The translations under genes and the position numbers were made by a program. This document shows positions 39,453 to 48,545 of a stretch of DNA of 64,000 bases, piece after piece. The stretch lies in NCBI GenBank assembly GCA_038496675.1, contig CM076666.1, positions 14,444,029 to 14,508,028 on the forward strand, read 5' to 3'. The stretch comes from Rachycentron canadum (taxonomy: Eukaryota > Chordata > Actinopteri > Carangiformes > Rachycentridae). The notes beneath the pieces were generated by a model, which saw nothing but the letters and a program-made list of their open reading frames with translations, ran no database searches and was not told the origin of the DNA. Numbering within the stretch: the stretch's first letter is position 1; each line of letters starts with the position of its first letter.

Positions 39453-40569
39453 GCACAAGCCCTGGAAACTTCAGCGTGGAAAGATTGTAAAGCCTTGGCT
39501 GAGTCGCTTTGCACTTTGGAAATGCCAATTGTGAAATGTTGAAATGCCAGAAAGGCTGTTTGTATGAAAAGCGGGGCTTTGATGAAGTTAGAAAATATCC
39601 TCATTTAAGTTGGAACAAACAACTACTTGGCAGCTTTTAAGGTGCCAAAAAAAACCATGTTGTTAATGTTGAGCCGCAGCCTAATTAACTGATCTCTCAT
39701 AAGAAATCAACGAGGAACATTTAAAAACGCTCAGAATTACACAGAAAGAGAAAGAACTTTTCGGGGGAGGGAGAATGTGTGATGTGACAGTTTTAATGTA
39801 ACACACCAAATCCAAATGTGGTGACGCCTAAACCTAAAGTGCCGAAAAGTTGAAGAGGTCCACTTGGCACGCTTTCCACTTGGGTCAAGTTTGACCTTAT
39901 GGAAACTCAAGACAACTGTGCCAAGAGAGGTGATGTCACTTGAATTAGGCTAATTAGTCCTTTAAGAGCCAATTCTTTGACATAATGTCACGGTGTCTGA
40001 ATTTGTACTTGATTCAAAATTAGGCCCGACCACCAGAGAATTAAACGCAATTTCAGAACTTTTGTTGTGAAGATGAGGTTATTAAAATAATCCAGCTCAC
40101 CGAGTTCACAAAGCCTGCTCATGTGGTGCGGGTTGCAGCAAACGAGCTCTGGGTTGATTTTCCCGTAGGATTCACAGCAAGACAGCCTCTTCAGCTCCGA
40201 GGAATGCCTGAGGTCCGGCCACCTGAACACTTTGTAGAGCAGCATGGGGAGAGAGTAAGACTGTTGACCCACTTTGGCGTCCACTTTGCTGGGCAGGAGC
40301 AAGCAGGGGCTTCGGGCACCCCCCTTGGACTCCACCGCCTGCAAAAGCACCTCTAATTGTTTCTCTTTGATCTTTTTCAGTATCGAGTGGGTCAACGCCT
40401 TCAATTCAGCCTCCGACCCGGCGTTGGACTTGGCCACCTTTGTCGTTTTGCCCATGCAGCAGCCCCCGGAGCCATGCGTCCCTCCTCTATCCGCCTCCCC
40501 GTCGCCCTCCACGGGCGCACGGCTCCTCCAGAGTCGCCGGACGAGCCCCGATCGTTTGGTCCTAAACAT
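24683..40569 (-). CDS. smad7: smad7, inhibitory Smad, complete coding region in 4 exons (gene span)
   Basis: Coding exons are 40569-40101, 39156-39103, 35439-35368 and 25221-24683, joined to 1134 bases, or 377 residues plus stop. All three introns (944, 3663 and 10146 bases) are phase 1 with GT..AG ends. The protein has a basic N-terminus (MFRTKRSGLVRRLWRSR), a divergent MH1 at about residues 54-156, the PY motif PPPPY at 159-163, and an MH2 from about 211 to the end (CWLEVIFNTR). The C-terminus lacks the SSXS phosphorylation motif of receptor-regulated Smads, as expected for an inhibitory Smad. From family knowledge, Smad7 binds activated type I receptors through MH2 and recruits Smurf ubiquitin ligases through the PY motif, shutting down TGF-beta and BMP signalling. 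Human SMAD7 is 426 residues; this one is shorter mainly because the glycine-rich N-terminal stretch is reduced. Smad6 is excluded by the C-terminus and by the linker. Confidence 0.96.
25222..35367 (-). other. smad7: smad7 intron 3
   Basis: 10146 bases between exons 3 and 4. It holds a 10-base G run (26925-26934), a T run (26967-26987), a 13-base G run (28946-28958), the AC repeat at 34517 and a GC-rich patch at 31640-31870. No other gene was seen. The human counterpart intron carries non-coding regulatory variation linked to colorectal cancer risk, so enhancers here are plausible but unproven. Confidence 0.8.
34517..34563. repeat. (AC)23 microsatellite in smad7 intron 3
   Basis: A perfect AC tract of 47 bases within the 10.1 kb third intron of smad7. 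Confidence 0.95.
35368..35439 (-). CDS. smad7: smad7 coding exon 3: linker
   Basis: This 72-base exon is phase 1 at both ends. After the split Asp codon it reads SPDSGPSSSDTGGTTYSAPV and then GLS (residues 176-198). It lines up with the mammalian segment that ends in the conserved GLSDS; the final Asp is completed by exon 4. A long CT-rich tract and ATTAG precede the exon on the minus strand (plus 35440-35480), which makes a strong acceptor. The donor is GTAAAT. The segment is a flexible Ser/Thr-rich linker with no fold of its own. Confidence 0.93.
37376..37420. repeat. (GT)n microsatellite in smad7 intron 2
   Basis: GT tract with one CAT interruption. A CAGA/CAGG tetranucleotide run follows at 37480-37506. 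Confidence 0.93.
38892..38923. repeat. (CA)16 microsatellite in smad7 intron 2
   Basis: A short perfect CA tract about 180 bases downstream of smad7 exon 2 in transcript orientation. Confidence 0.92.
39103..39156 (-). CDS. smad7: smad7 coding exon 2: PY-motif linker
   Basis: This 54-base exon has phase 1 at both ends and is too short to stand out as an open frame. After the split Glu codon it reads SPPPPYSRYPMDYLKPP (residues 158-174). That is nearly identical to the mammalian Smad7 linker, which carries the PPxY site bound by WW domains of Smurf1 and Smurf2. The acceptor is CCCACATGCAG and the donor is GTGAGC. The exon sits 944 bases below exon 1. The Pro-rich codons (CCT repeats) form a small triplet run. 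Confidence 0.95.
39157..40100 (-). other. smad7: smad7 intron 1
   Basis: 944 bases, phase 1, donor GTGAGC. The part near exon 2 (39260-39420) is GC-rich (GGCCGGCCGGGCGGC), which may mark a regulatory element. Confidence 0.85.
39419..39444. repeat. (AC)n microsatellite in smad7 intron 1
   Basis: AC tract passing into CG-containing ACGC units. It lies in a GC-rich part of the first intron. Confidence 0.9.
40101..40569 (-). CDS. smad7: smad7 coding exon 1: N-terminus and MH1
   Basis: This exon encodes residues 1-156 plus the first base of codon 157. I chose the ATG at 40569-40567 because MFRTKRS is the known vertebrate Smad7 start. The frame stays open for 30 codons upstream but has no other ATG there, only a TTG at 40659. 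The context, CGC before the ATG and T after it, is a weak Kozak match. Recognisable MH1 segments are AELKALTHSILKKIKEKQLE (54-73), SYSLPMLLYKVFRWPDLRHS (104-123) and CCESYGKINPELVCCNPHHM (131-150). The Cys and His residues in the last segment correspond to those conserved in inhibitory Smads. The exon ends CTCG followed by the donor GTGAGC. Confidence 0.95.
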
Positions 40570-41649
40570 GCGGGACGAAAAGAGGGTTCCCCGGCTAAAA
40601 AACGAGCATGGTGTCCGCAAATCATGAAGATTCCGGGATCCGAGTCCAGGCAATGACAAGCAGCCTGAGAAAATACGGTGGAAAAACTGGGTGCTGGATA
40701 AGCAGAGGAAATCTGTAGCATACGCCAGTCTCTGTTGCCTTGTCCTGCAGACTAGATCACCGAAAAGCAGCCGAGGTCCACGGGACAGTCAGCTTTTCCT
40801 CTGGGGATAAATAACCATCACCCCCGGGCGTTTAAGACCAGGCTATAAAACGGAATCTAGCAGGCTGTACACCTCTAAAGCGGCAGGGGAAATGTGCTAC
40901 AACACAGAAGCATGTAGTCTCAGTGTGTTACAATTATTCACTTGGTGATGTGCAGCCTGGCGCACATCTGAACTGACCCCGTTAAAACACACTCCGTGTC
41001 GATTTTCAGCATATAAACACTGTCAAAACATCTTGGAGTGCGCAGTAGCTGAGGGAAGGAGACAAACTGGGGCCTAATTAACCCTAAACGCGATCACAAT
41101 TATCCCATGAAAACCGGAGCTCGCCGATGTGTCTGTCTTCAAGAGCATTAATCCACAAAATCCTTGATCCGACTGCACAGAGTAGGGCTCTCTTCACCAG
41201 GCTGGCGGAGCTTTTTTTTTTTATTCTTCTTCTTTATTTCTTTTTTTTTCTTTTTTTAAATTGTTTTTATTATCCGTTATCGTCTAAATGTGCCACTGGT
41301 CTGCAGAGGATGTGGTCTGCTGGCAGGAATGAGTCTCGTCCAAAGCGCCAGGGATCAAATCCAGGACTGAAGCTCTAACCCGACTTGAGTTGCGTTTGAA
41401 AAGCGAGAGAGACCCTCGGGTTACACGTCCACGCACCGAGCCCCGTAGCCTATTTCGGTTGTTCAGTTCCCTCAAAATAAAACAATCCAACCACGTATCT
41501 CACACCAAGTTTCCGCGTCTGAGTGCGGGAGAAGTCGAGCCGACGAGTGATTTCGAGGGGGGTTGAAGGCTCTCTGTCTGTAAATGAGGCGGATGGTTTG
41601 GGTGCCCTTGCTCCGTCTCCAGTCTCCAGTGCGCATTGACGCGCCCGGT

Positions 41650-41655
41650 CACGTG
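41650..41655. promoter_or_regulatory. CACGTG E-box next to the Smad element
   Basis: CACGTG lies three bases from the Smad palindrome (CACGTG-TGT-GTCTAGAC). From memory, TFE3 E-boxes cooperate with Smad3 sites in the Smad7 and PAI-1 promoters, and a 3-base spacer matters in PAI-1. Binding here is inferred from the motif and its spacing. Confidence 0.65.
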
Positions 41656-41658
41656 TGT

Positions 41659-41666
41659 GTCTAGAC
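41659..41666. promoter_or_regulatory. Palindromic Smad-binding element GTCTAGAC
   Basis: GTCTAGAC is a perfect palindrome made of two inverted Smad boxes (GTCT/AGAC). The same octamer is the known TGF-beta-responsive element of the mammalian SMAD7 promoter, bound by Smad3 and Smad4. Here it is 1.09 kb upstream of the smad7 ATG in a CpG-rich stretch, as expected for negative-feedback autoregulation. Confidence 0.85.
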
Positions 41667-41728
41667 ACCCTGTCGCTTAAAAGAAATGTGATTGTGTTGC
41701 GCAAACAACAGATCAAGTAGAGCCCACG

Positions 41729-41731
<3 letters not shown>

Positions 41732-41764
<33 letters not shown>

Positions 41765-41788
41765 ACAGGCTACACACACACACACACA
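41732..41788. repeat. Two (CA)n tracts upstream of the smad7 promoter element
   Basis: CA tracts at 41732-41762 and 41772-41788 are separated by CCACAGGCT. They start about 65 bases beyond the Smad palindrome. Confidence 0.92.
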
Positions 41789-43280
41789 TAATAAGAAGTA
41801 GAAAAAGTAAAAAAAAAAAAAAATTCCCAGAAAAAGTTGACAAAGTGTGAAGTTGCGAATGGTGGGGGCTGTGGGGGTAGTTGTGAAACTACAAGACAGT
41901 TTAGGCAAAAAGACAAACTCTTGATGAAAATCATTCCTGCTTAACATCTGAGTTAATAAATCAATAAATGGTAAATATGAGGGGGAGAAAATGTAGTTAA
42001 CGCCCATTTGTTTGTCTCATTAAAGCCCCTTTCCCACCCAGGCCTTATCCAATGAGCCCTGGTGGCGTGGACATGAAGAAAAAAGGCTTTTTTTGCAATT
42101 TATTTGCAATTTCTGTCAGTTTTAAAGCTAAAATGTCTTATCCCTCGGTCCCCACTCATATAAAGCAGACGTGTGTTAAATGTAAGTAGCTATATGGAGA
42201 CGAGAATCAGTCATACTGATATTGTACTAACATTGCTGTATTTTTGTCATATCACTCAGAATAGTTTTGTTTGATGTAACTCTGATTGGCATTTTGCCCC
42301 ATGTTGAGCCTTTCAGGTGCCCTGTTCACCGGCACTGACCAGATATCTGTTGAGGTTTTAACTGTGCTGGTATAAGGTTGTAGTTTTACGACTGTGGATG
42401 AGGCCACCTCCTGCAAGCCAAGGTGCCCAGATAGGGCAACTGTGCCTTGGCTGAATTAATACTGAAGGCCTACCTGCGAGACTAAACCTAGGGAATATAA
42501 CCTCAGGATATCCGAAACACAGAGGGGTGCGCGCTGCTGCCGCCCTCTGGACATTTAGGTTTCAGGTAGGACACACACACACACACACACACGTTTTCTT
42601 TGAGTTTGTCTAATTGTCAGCAGGACAGTTTCCACCCATCTTTATTTATCCAGTAGGACCTTTCTATCAGCCGATGATCAATTTCCGTTGTTGCCTAACA
42701 GCATGTGCTCGCTTTATTGTTTTTTCTCTTTTATTGCTAAATTCATATTTATGATTGGCACGAGGGTTTGAATTGATCTGTTAAAAGTGGCTATCAAATA
42801 CAGTTCAAGAGACAAATGCACAGACACGTTGAAGTGAGGCAGCTTAGTCTGTTATTTATTTATTTTTTTTTATGTCTACAGAATAACCTACGTGGCCTAA
42901 AACTATAATAAAAAAAAAGGCAATGAAAAATGTTTTGTCAACACTGGCCACACTGTTGTCAGATTCATTCAGATTTATTAGCAGTGATATCCTGAATTGT
43001 ATCAACCAAACCAGAGCTGTATAAAAGACACCAAACTGTGCTGAAATAATATAATTTGAAACAACAGAAGCATCTGTGGCTGCAGCCTCTCATAAGACCC
43101 CAGACAGGCCGAGCGTCCCTCTGTCACAGTCTGCTGCATTAGCATGAATGCGGGATAAATAAACATTTTTTTCTAATATGTGCGTGTCTCCTCGGTGTCC
43201 CCCCAGACAGACAGACAGTATCCAGGGGAGGAGGTGCAGGCAGCAATATGTTAATGTGCCGGTGAGCCAGTGTCGCTGCA
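41789..43280. other. Intergenic, upstream of smad7
   Basis: It contains an A run (41808-41823), a CA tract (42571-42592) and AT-rich DNA. No exon was seen. Confidence 0.55.
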
Positions 43281-43367
43281 GGGCAAGAGGGGAGGGGAGG
43301 GGAGGGGAGGGTGGAGGGGAGGGTGGTGATGGGAGATGTTCGGGGGTCGGAGGACGGAGGAGGAGGG

Positions 43368-43402
<35 letters not shown>

Positions 43403-43600
43403 GATGGATGGGGGTAGTCAATAGTTCATCCCGCATTGTCACAGGATCCCCCACTGGCGCCGAGCAAGAGCGCAACGCAAGAGCCCAAACGGTGCAAGGG
43501 ACTGCGCCGCTTTTTGAGGTAGTCTGGAAGCAATCAGTCAGAGGGATCGTAGAAGTGACGGCAGACACACACTGTCCCCTCCCCTCTCCCCGCTCTCTCT
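43281..43600. other. G-rich, CpG-dense intergenic patch with quadruplex-capable run
   Basis: Plus-strand GGGGAGGGGAGGGGAGGG units at 43288-43324 satisfy the simple G-quadruplex pattern. They are followed by GGGGGTCGG, a TG tract (43368-43394) and a CpG-containing stretch (GGCGCCGAGC, GCGCAACG, CTGCGCCGC at 43455-43510). It lies about 2.7 kb upstream of the smad7 ATG. It could be a promoter of an unannotated transcript or an upstream smad7 regulatory island; no coding exon is visible. Confidence 0.5.
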
Positions 43601-44180
43601 CCCTACGACTCCCTGCCCTTCCTTTTGTGTGTGTGACTATTCTCCAGACTCCAGGAAGTAGCCAAATTTATCCAACCGTTTTCCATTTCAGTCCGGCTGG
43701 AAGAGCATCTGCATTCTAGCCTGCACGGACGTGCAGGGCAGGATTTTATTTAACATCTTGCAGCATCGCCTTTGGACACTTTCAACCCCCGCCTCGTATT
43801 AAGTAAAGATTACACAGCCTAATATTAAATGGTGCATTCAAATGCATAGGCCAATAACGCAGTCTGTTGGTGTGGACCCTGTATGAATGAATCCCAGGCA
43901 CCGCATGAAAGTTATTGGGGCAACAACGGGAGCTGAACCCAATGGTTTACTTTGTAAAACATCAAAGTCATCTACATGGTTATTAATGTTTTCTTTCAAC
44001 CTACTTCTTGAAAAAAAAATAGCTGCAATCGCCTCAACAAGTCACACTTAATTATACAATCTATATAATCTCATGTGATTAATATAGACCAGTTTAAACT
44101 GCTATATCTTCATGAAACTTTGTGTTAATAAAACTCAGACACATGAATAGAACTGTTGTCCACTGCACATGGTGGGATTA

Positions 44181-44215
<35 letters not shown>

Positions 44216-44220
<5 letters not shown>

Positions 44221-44950
44221 CCAAAAGAAGAATTAAAGTATTTTCATCCTTTTCTGACCGCCACTCCTCTACTAATAACTTTTGTATAGTCCCTTGGGGC
44301 TGGCTATTTATGGCAGTACATCCCTTAGGATATTATAAATTAGTTAATGGTTGGAGATTTGGTCATTCAGTTCATTATACCAAAGTATCACTCCCATTAA
44401 CATATCAAGCTGACAATGTTGCAAATCAAAGTGCAGAAATGCTTGATGTTTTGGCTAAACTGGCTTTTCGTATAAATTTTGCACCAATGTGATGAAGTAC
44501 CTTGATTTGTCAGGTACGTTTTTGTTTACAGGATTTGCTAAAAGAAAAAAGTCCTATCTGGTTATTTGATCCATTAACTGTTTTACAATTCATGTCTCCA
44601 GAAAAGGTACTATATCAAGATTTATATTAAAAAAATGACATACTTTATACCATGATATAACTTATTCATATACCCATCCCTTATTAATACTTTTTAATTC
44701 TTTGTATTATACAGGCTTTTAATACACAGAACATAACCCTTCCTTGCACTCGGATCTGCTTATTTTTTCTGTGTTACCAGGACTTGTTTTCTTCAAATTT
44801 TTTCCGATTAAAAATAAATGATCTCACAAGGTTTGATATACTTAAATCCAATAAAACTGGGTGTGAAATCCTGGATTTAGTCTGTCATGTGGTCCAACAG
44901 CTGATTCAAACAACGGCATACAACAGAGTAAAACAGAATTATAGATAAAG
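44216..44950 (+). pseudogene. Unidentified coding-like remnant
   Basis: A plus-strand frame (to the TGA at 44490-44492) has balanced amino-acid composition after its CA-repeat start, with blocks such as IVPWGWLFMAVHPLGYYKLV and YQADNVANQSAEMLDVLAKL. Further downstream, pieces in other frames (IWLFDPLTVLQFMSPEKVLY near 44550-44620; GCEILDLVCHVVQQLIQTTA near 44857-44920) also look protein-like and are broken by stops. I do not recognise the family. A decayed mobile-element or viral-type gene is possible, and so is chance. Confidence 0.3.
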
Positions 44951-45505
44951 AGGAATGATTAATACTCTAGATAGCAGTCCTGCCCTTTACTTTAATTTAT
45001 TGACACAGTGACTGCTTCCAGACAAGGGGCCATGCATATGCAATTAAAGAGGCTTATTCTATTTGAACCACAGTGCTCAGAACAGGGTGAAGATGGCACA
45101 CACGAAGCTCGTCATTGCTAAGATAAGAACAATAAAAATAAGACAACTTTAATTAAAAAGATAGAGGAGACTTTTTCACCACTTGCACATCTGATAGCTT
45201 GTCAGGAAAAAGCAAAAACACCCACATTGGTAAATGTCACTGCATAATTAAAAAATAGAAATTCCTGGGGTGGAAAGTGAGAAGCCTTCCAATATTGGCT
45301 GTAGATTTACAAGTTTTATACTCATTTTAGCAGGCATGCCTTTTAGTGAATTATGTTTAGAGGTCAAAGGATACCTTACACAATTCTGTATTTTTTCTAA
45401 AAGGGAATTAATTTGTTTTATTCCTAAGTCAGAATAGATTTATTTCGATAGTTTCCCCTAAAAATGAAAATGAGTCAGATGTAATCTTTTTTCACTTTTA
45501 TCTGA

Positions 45506-45540
45506 ATCATTTAACTCATTCATCACATGAGTTAAATGAT
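45506..45540. repeat. Perfect hairpin, 14-base arms, 7-base loop
   Basis: ATCATTTAACTCAT, loop TCATCAC, then ATGAGTTAAATGAT. It lies about 80 bases left of a dispersed repeat fragment and may be a MITE end. Confidence 0.9.
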
Positions 45541-45617
45541 AACAATTACTTTCATCATCATTTAATTTTTTGCTGTATAAAATCTTAGAAAAATAAATGA
45601 ATAAACACGTCCAACAC

Positions 45618-45690
45618 AATTTTCTAAAGCCCAAGAGGACATCTTGCTTGTTTTGCCTGACCAACACAAACGTGAATAATACCCAGTTTA
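45618..45690 (+). repeat. Teleost dispersed repeat fragment (same family, middle)
   Basis: CAATTTTCTAAAGCCCAAGA followed by GGACATCTTGCTTGTTTTGC and CTGACCAACA follows the middle of the same family. Confidence 0.6.
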
Positions 45691-46253
45691 AAGCTGTAAC
45701 GAAGGAATATTTGTCCATTGACCAGTTCATCAACTAACTGTTTTAACTTAAAAAACAGTGAAATATTGAATCAAAATGAAATATGTGGTAATTTCCATAG
45801 ACTATAAAAACTGGATGTATATAAAACACATTTCTATCTAAGCAAAGCCCCATTTTGTAGTAACTCAGTGATTTTGAATTGAATTTAACACTTGCTGAGC
45901 AGCTAATACCAGTTATTAATAATTAATCACAGAAGAGAAAAACACATCAAAAGGCAATTCTGAGAAGGTGGTGGATGCAAATATACCCTAAACAAACAGA
46001 CACTGATAGACTTAAAAACATGTATGGTTTATCTTTCACTATAGTCACATGATTCAGAGAAATAAACAATATAGACAAAATGAATAATGAAACTATTCCA
46101 AGATGTATTACCTGTGAATACAGTGCAAATGTACCCCCAACTTCCAATGTGCCCAGAAACATGAGGCAAATTAGCAACATACTGTTATATGAAATGAAAT
46201 AAAGGAATTCAAAGGTCTGTGTCCTAAGGCAGTGCCCCCCCCCCCCCCCCCCC

Positions 46254-46265
46254 CTGTCTCTTATA
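46254..46265. other. Left arm of a synthetic Tn5 mosaic-end adapter, cut by the gap
   Basis: CTGTCTCTTATA equals the first 12 bases of the reverse-complement Tn5/Nextera mosaic end. It follows a run of C bases (46235-46254) and runs directly into the N gap. This is library-derived sequence and not fish DNA. Confidence 0.85.
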
Positions 46266-46560
46266 NNNNNNNNNNNNNNNNNNNNNNNNNNNNNNNNNNN
46301 NNNNNNNNNNNNNNNNNNNNNNNNNNNNNNNNNNNNNNNNNNNNNNNNNNNNNNNNNNNNNNNNNNNNNNNNNNNNNNNNNNNNNNNNNNNNNNNNNNNN
46401 NNNNNNNNNNNNNNNNNNNNNNNNNNNNNNNNNNNNNNNNNNNNNNNNNNNNNNNNNNNNNNNNNNNNNNNNNNNNNNNNNNNNNNNNNNNNNNNNNNNN
46501 NNNNNNNNNNNNNNNNNNNNNNNNNNNNNNNNNNNNNNNNNNNNNNNNNNNNNNNNNNNN
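46266..46560. other. Assembly gap (295 N)
   Basis: This is an unbroken run of N. Adapter sequence on both sides suggests the gap was opened or scaffolded through contaminated read ends, so its true biological length is unknown and may be close to zero. Confidence 0.99.
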
Positions 46561-46637
46561 CCTTTAGCATGGACTATGGCGATCCTTGGTGATCATGTCG
46601 TCAGTGCTTGTCTTCCTAAGATGTGTATAAGAGACAG
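46561..46637. other. Synthetic library adapter ending in a full Tn5 mosaic end
   Basis: The last 19 bases, AGATGTGTATAAGAGACAG (46619-46637), are the exact Tn5 mosaic end used in tagmentation libraries. The roughly 58 bases before it contain TTGTCTTCCTAAG, the reverse of the BGI/MGI adapter string CTTAGGAAGACAA. As I remember it, the whole block matches the stLFR transposon adapter. Genomic DNA resumes with a C run and CA repeat. Confidence 0.92.
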
Positions 46638-47984
46638 CCCCCCCACACACACACACAAAGGGTTGCAAAAATAGATCTTAGATGATTAATAATGTAATAG
46701 AAAAAATGTTTCTGCTATGCAAATTCACATTTCTCTCTTCATTGTGAGAAACCCTCTGCAGGCCCCAAAAAACTCTCAAATGAAACAACATGAGAGGGGA
46801 ACATCACTCTTGCAACTCATACACGGCCTGTGACAAGGGCTCACAAAGAGGCCCTGAAAGAAGTAATAACTCTTACAAATGAAACATTTAAGTCATTAAA
46901 ATGCATTTCAGAATAGTTTTTATACCTTATACCTTATGTTGCAATGATTTTATGACCCTACTCTTAAGTTTTGCTTTTACTTCATAGCCAGCGTTAGCAT
47001 TAGCAGCTGTTTACTAACCAGTCCAGAAGAAATGCCACAAGTTAAACACTAAACTTCATTCTTTTACTCACCAACAGATGTCTTCAGCGGTGGAAAGCAA
47101 TGGCAGTGTTAACTCTTGTCTCCCACAAGTTTTCTTCCACTGAAAATGGCATGCTAACCAGCCAGCTCCAGCTCATCATCACTCTAAAAGTGACTCACTG
47201 CCTCCAATCAGCTCTGAAGACACAGCAGATGTCTAGTTTAGTATTATAACCTATATAACTATAAACTTGTATTATTAAGACAACAATGGCAGAATCCTGT
47301 CTGTCAAAATCACCAATAAACCATGTTAGACACAGAGAAAACTTACAAATGACCTTTTTAAAAGTCACACAAACATTTCTTCTAATGACAAAGTAAAACA
47401 GGAAATAAACACTGTACCTCACGAGTAGATATTTGAGGAGTTTTGCTTTCAGTCTGGGATTAATGTCTAAAACCCGTTGTTTGATAAAACCTATCCCAGA
47501 GGAGGACACTGTATAGAGGTCATTTTACATTCATATTATTTTAGACTTTTTTTTCAATCAAATTGTGACATTTCATCAAAGGACTCAGTGACCCATTTCT
47601 CTTTATAGGCCATTAGAGTGAAACAATTTTGAAGATCTACATATGTGTAATTGGTCTACATACAAGACAGCCGAGGCCAAATGGTGACAGCAATGTCAGT
47701 CAGTCTCTTTGTCCATCGTCCAACACTTTGGTCCAGAACAAGATATACTTGCTGCAAATAAAAGGCAATGTATTGTGCCATGAAATGTAATAAGCATGTT
47801 CCTGCTCTCCAGAGGATCATTTTTTTGACAAGCTGGGAACTTTCTTCTTATGTCACCTTTTTGTTAACTTAGAACACAATATATAAAACAGTTTTGCTAT
47901 TTGCTACATAGCCAGCTGGAAACAACACAAAATGCAAAGCAGTAACTCTTGTTTCTATCTCACCTTTTTAATCGACTGAACACA

Positions 47985-48545
47985 CCATGCTAATAGGTTT
48001 AAGGTATAGCAGAAAAGTTTAATATGTTCACCGTCTTAGCACGTTAGCATGCTAACATTTGGTATGTAGCACCAAACAAAAGGTAATGAGGAAATCATCA
48101 GCTTTGCAAGGACTTGATCACAAAAAAATATTTAGAAAAAATTAAAAAGACAAATCTGGCAATCATCAAAGTTATAGTTCATCCTTTCTCTGGAGAAATT
48201 CCTTGTAAAACCGCAAATGTTAACCATATGCAGTGCTTGAGGAAGTGAAATGATCACCAGTGTTATTCGAGCTGTGTCTATGAAACATCTACATTTTCAG
48301 CCAGTTCATTGCTCATCACTATGGATTTATCCCCTGGGAAATGATTTTCACTAAAAGCTAAGAATTTTATCCTGCTGTTGACAGGAGAGGAAAAAGTCAA
48401 AGAATTAGCAAAGTCATCAGGGTTCAGCATGTGGAGACCATGAATGTCAAAATTCAATCCATCCAGCAGTTGTTGAGACCTTTCAGTCTGGATCAAAGTG
48501 GTAGACCAACAGACTTAGGTTAGACTTAGCTATGCTGCTAACCTG
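47985..48545 (+). repeat. Large teleost dispersed repeat copy (TTAGCATGCTAACATTTG family)
   Basis: Ordered blocks are ATATGTTCACCGTCTTAGCA, CGTTAGCATGCTAACATTTG, GAATTAGCAAAGTCATCAGG, ACCATGAATGTCAAAATTCA, ATCCATCCAGCAGTTGTTGA, GACCTTTCAGTCTGGATCAA and AGTGGTAGACCAACAGA. They match a well-known several-hundred-base percomorph repeat from end to end. A further fragment lies at 47670-47735. Confidence 0.78.

Larger units (their letters stand above)
40570..41700 (-). promoter_or_regulatory. smad7: smad7 5' UTR and promoter region
   Basis: The DNA upstream of the smad7 ATG is CpG-rich, especially at 41380-41660, with no clear TATA box in the minus orientation. A perfect Smad palindrome and E-box lie at its distal end. 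By analogy with mammalian Smad7, where the palindrome is close to the transcription start, transcription probably begins around 41.3-41.6 kb, giving a long 5' UTR or a 5' UTR intron. The exact start site is inferred. Confidence 0.55.

Noticed and set aside
40274..40656. Plus-strand open frames of about 100-117 codons across smad7 exon 1
   Set aside because: They are antisense to the conserved MH1 exon, and codon constraint on the other strand explains the lack of stops.
40838..40850. TATAAA-like GGCTATAAAACG upstream of smad7
   Set aside because: It is on the plus strand, facing away from smad7, and there is no gene in that direction to use it.
45947..46570. 207-codon minus-strand frame
   Set aside because: About half of it is N, and the rest spans adapter sequence and non-coding DNA.
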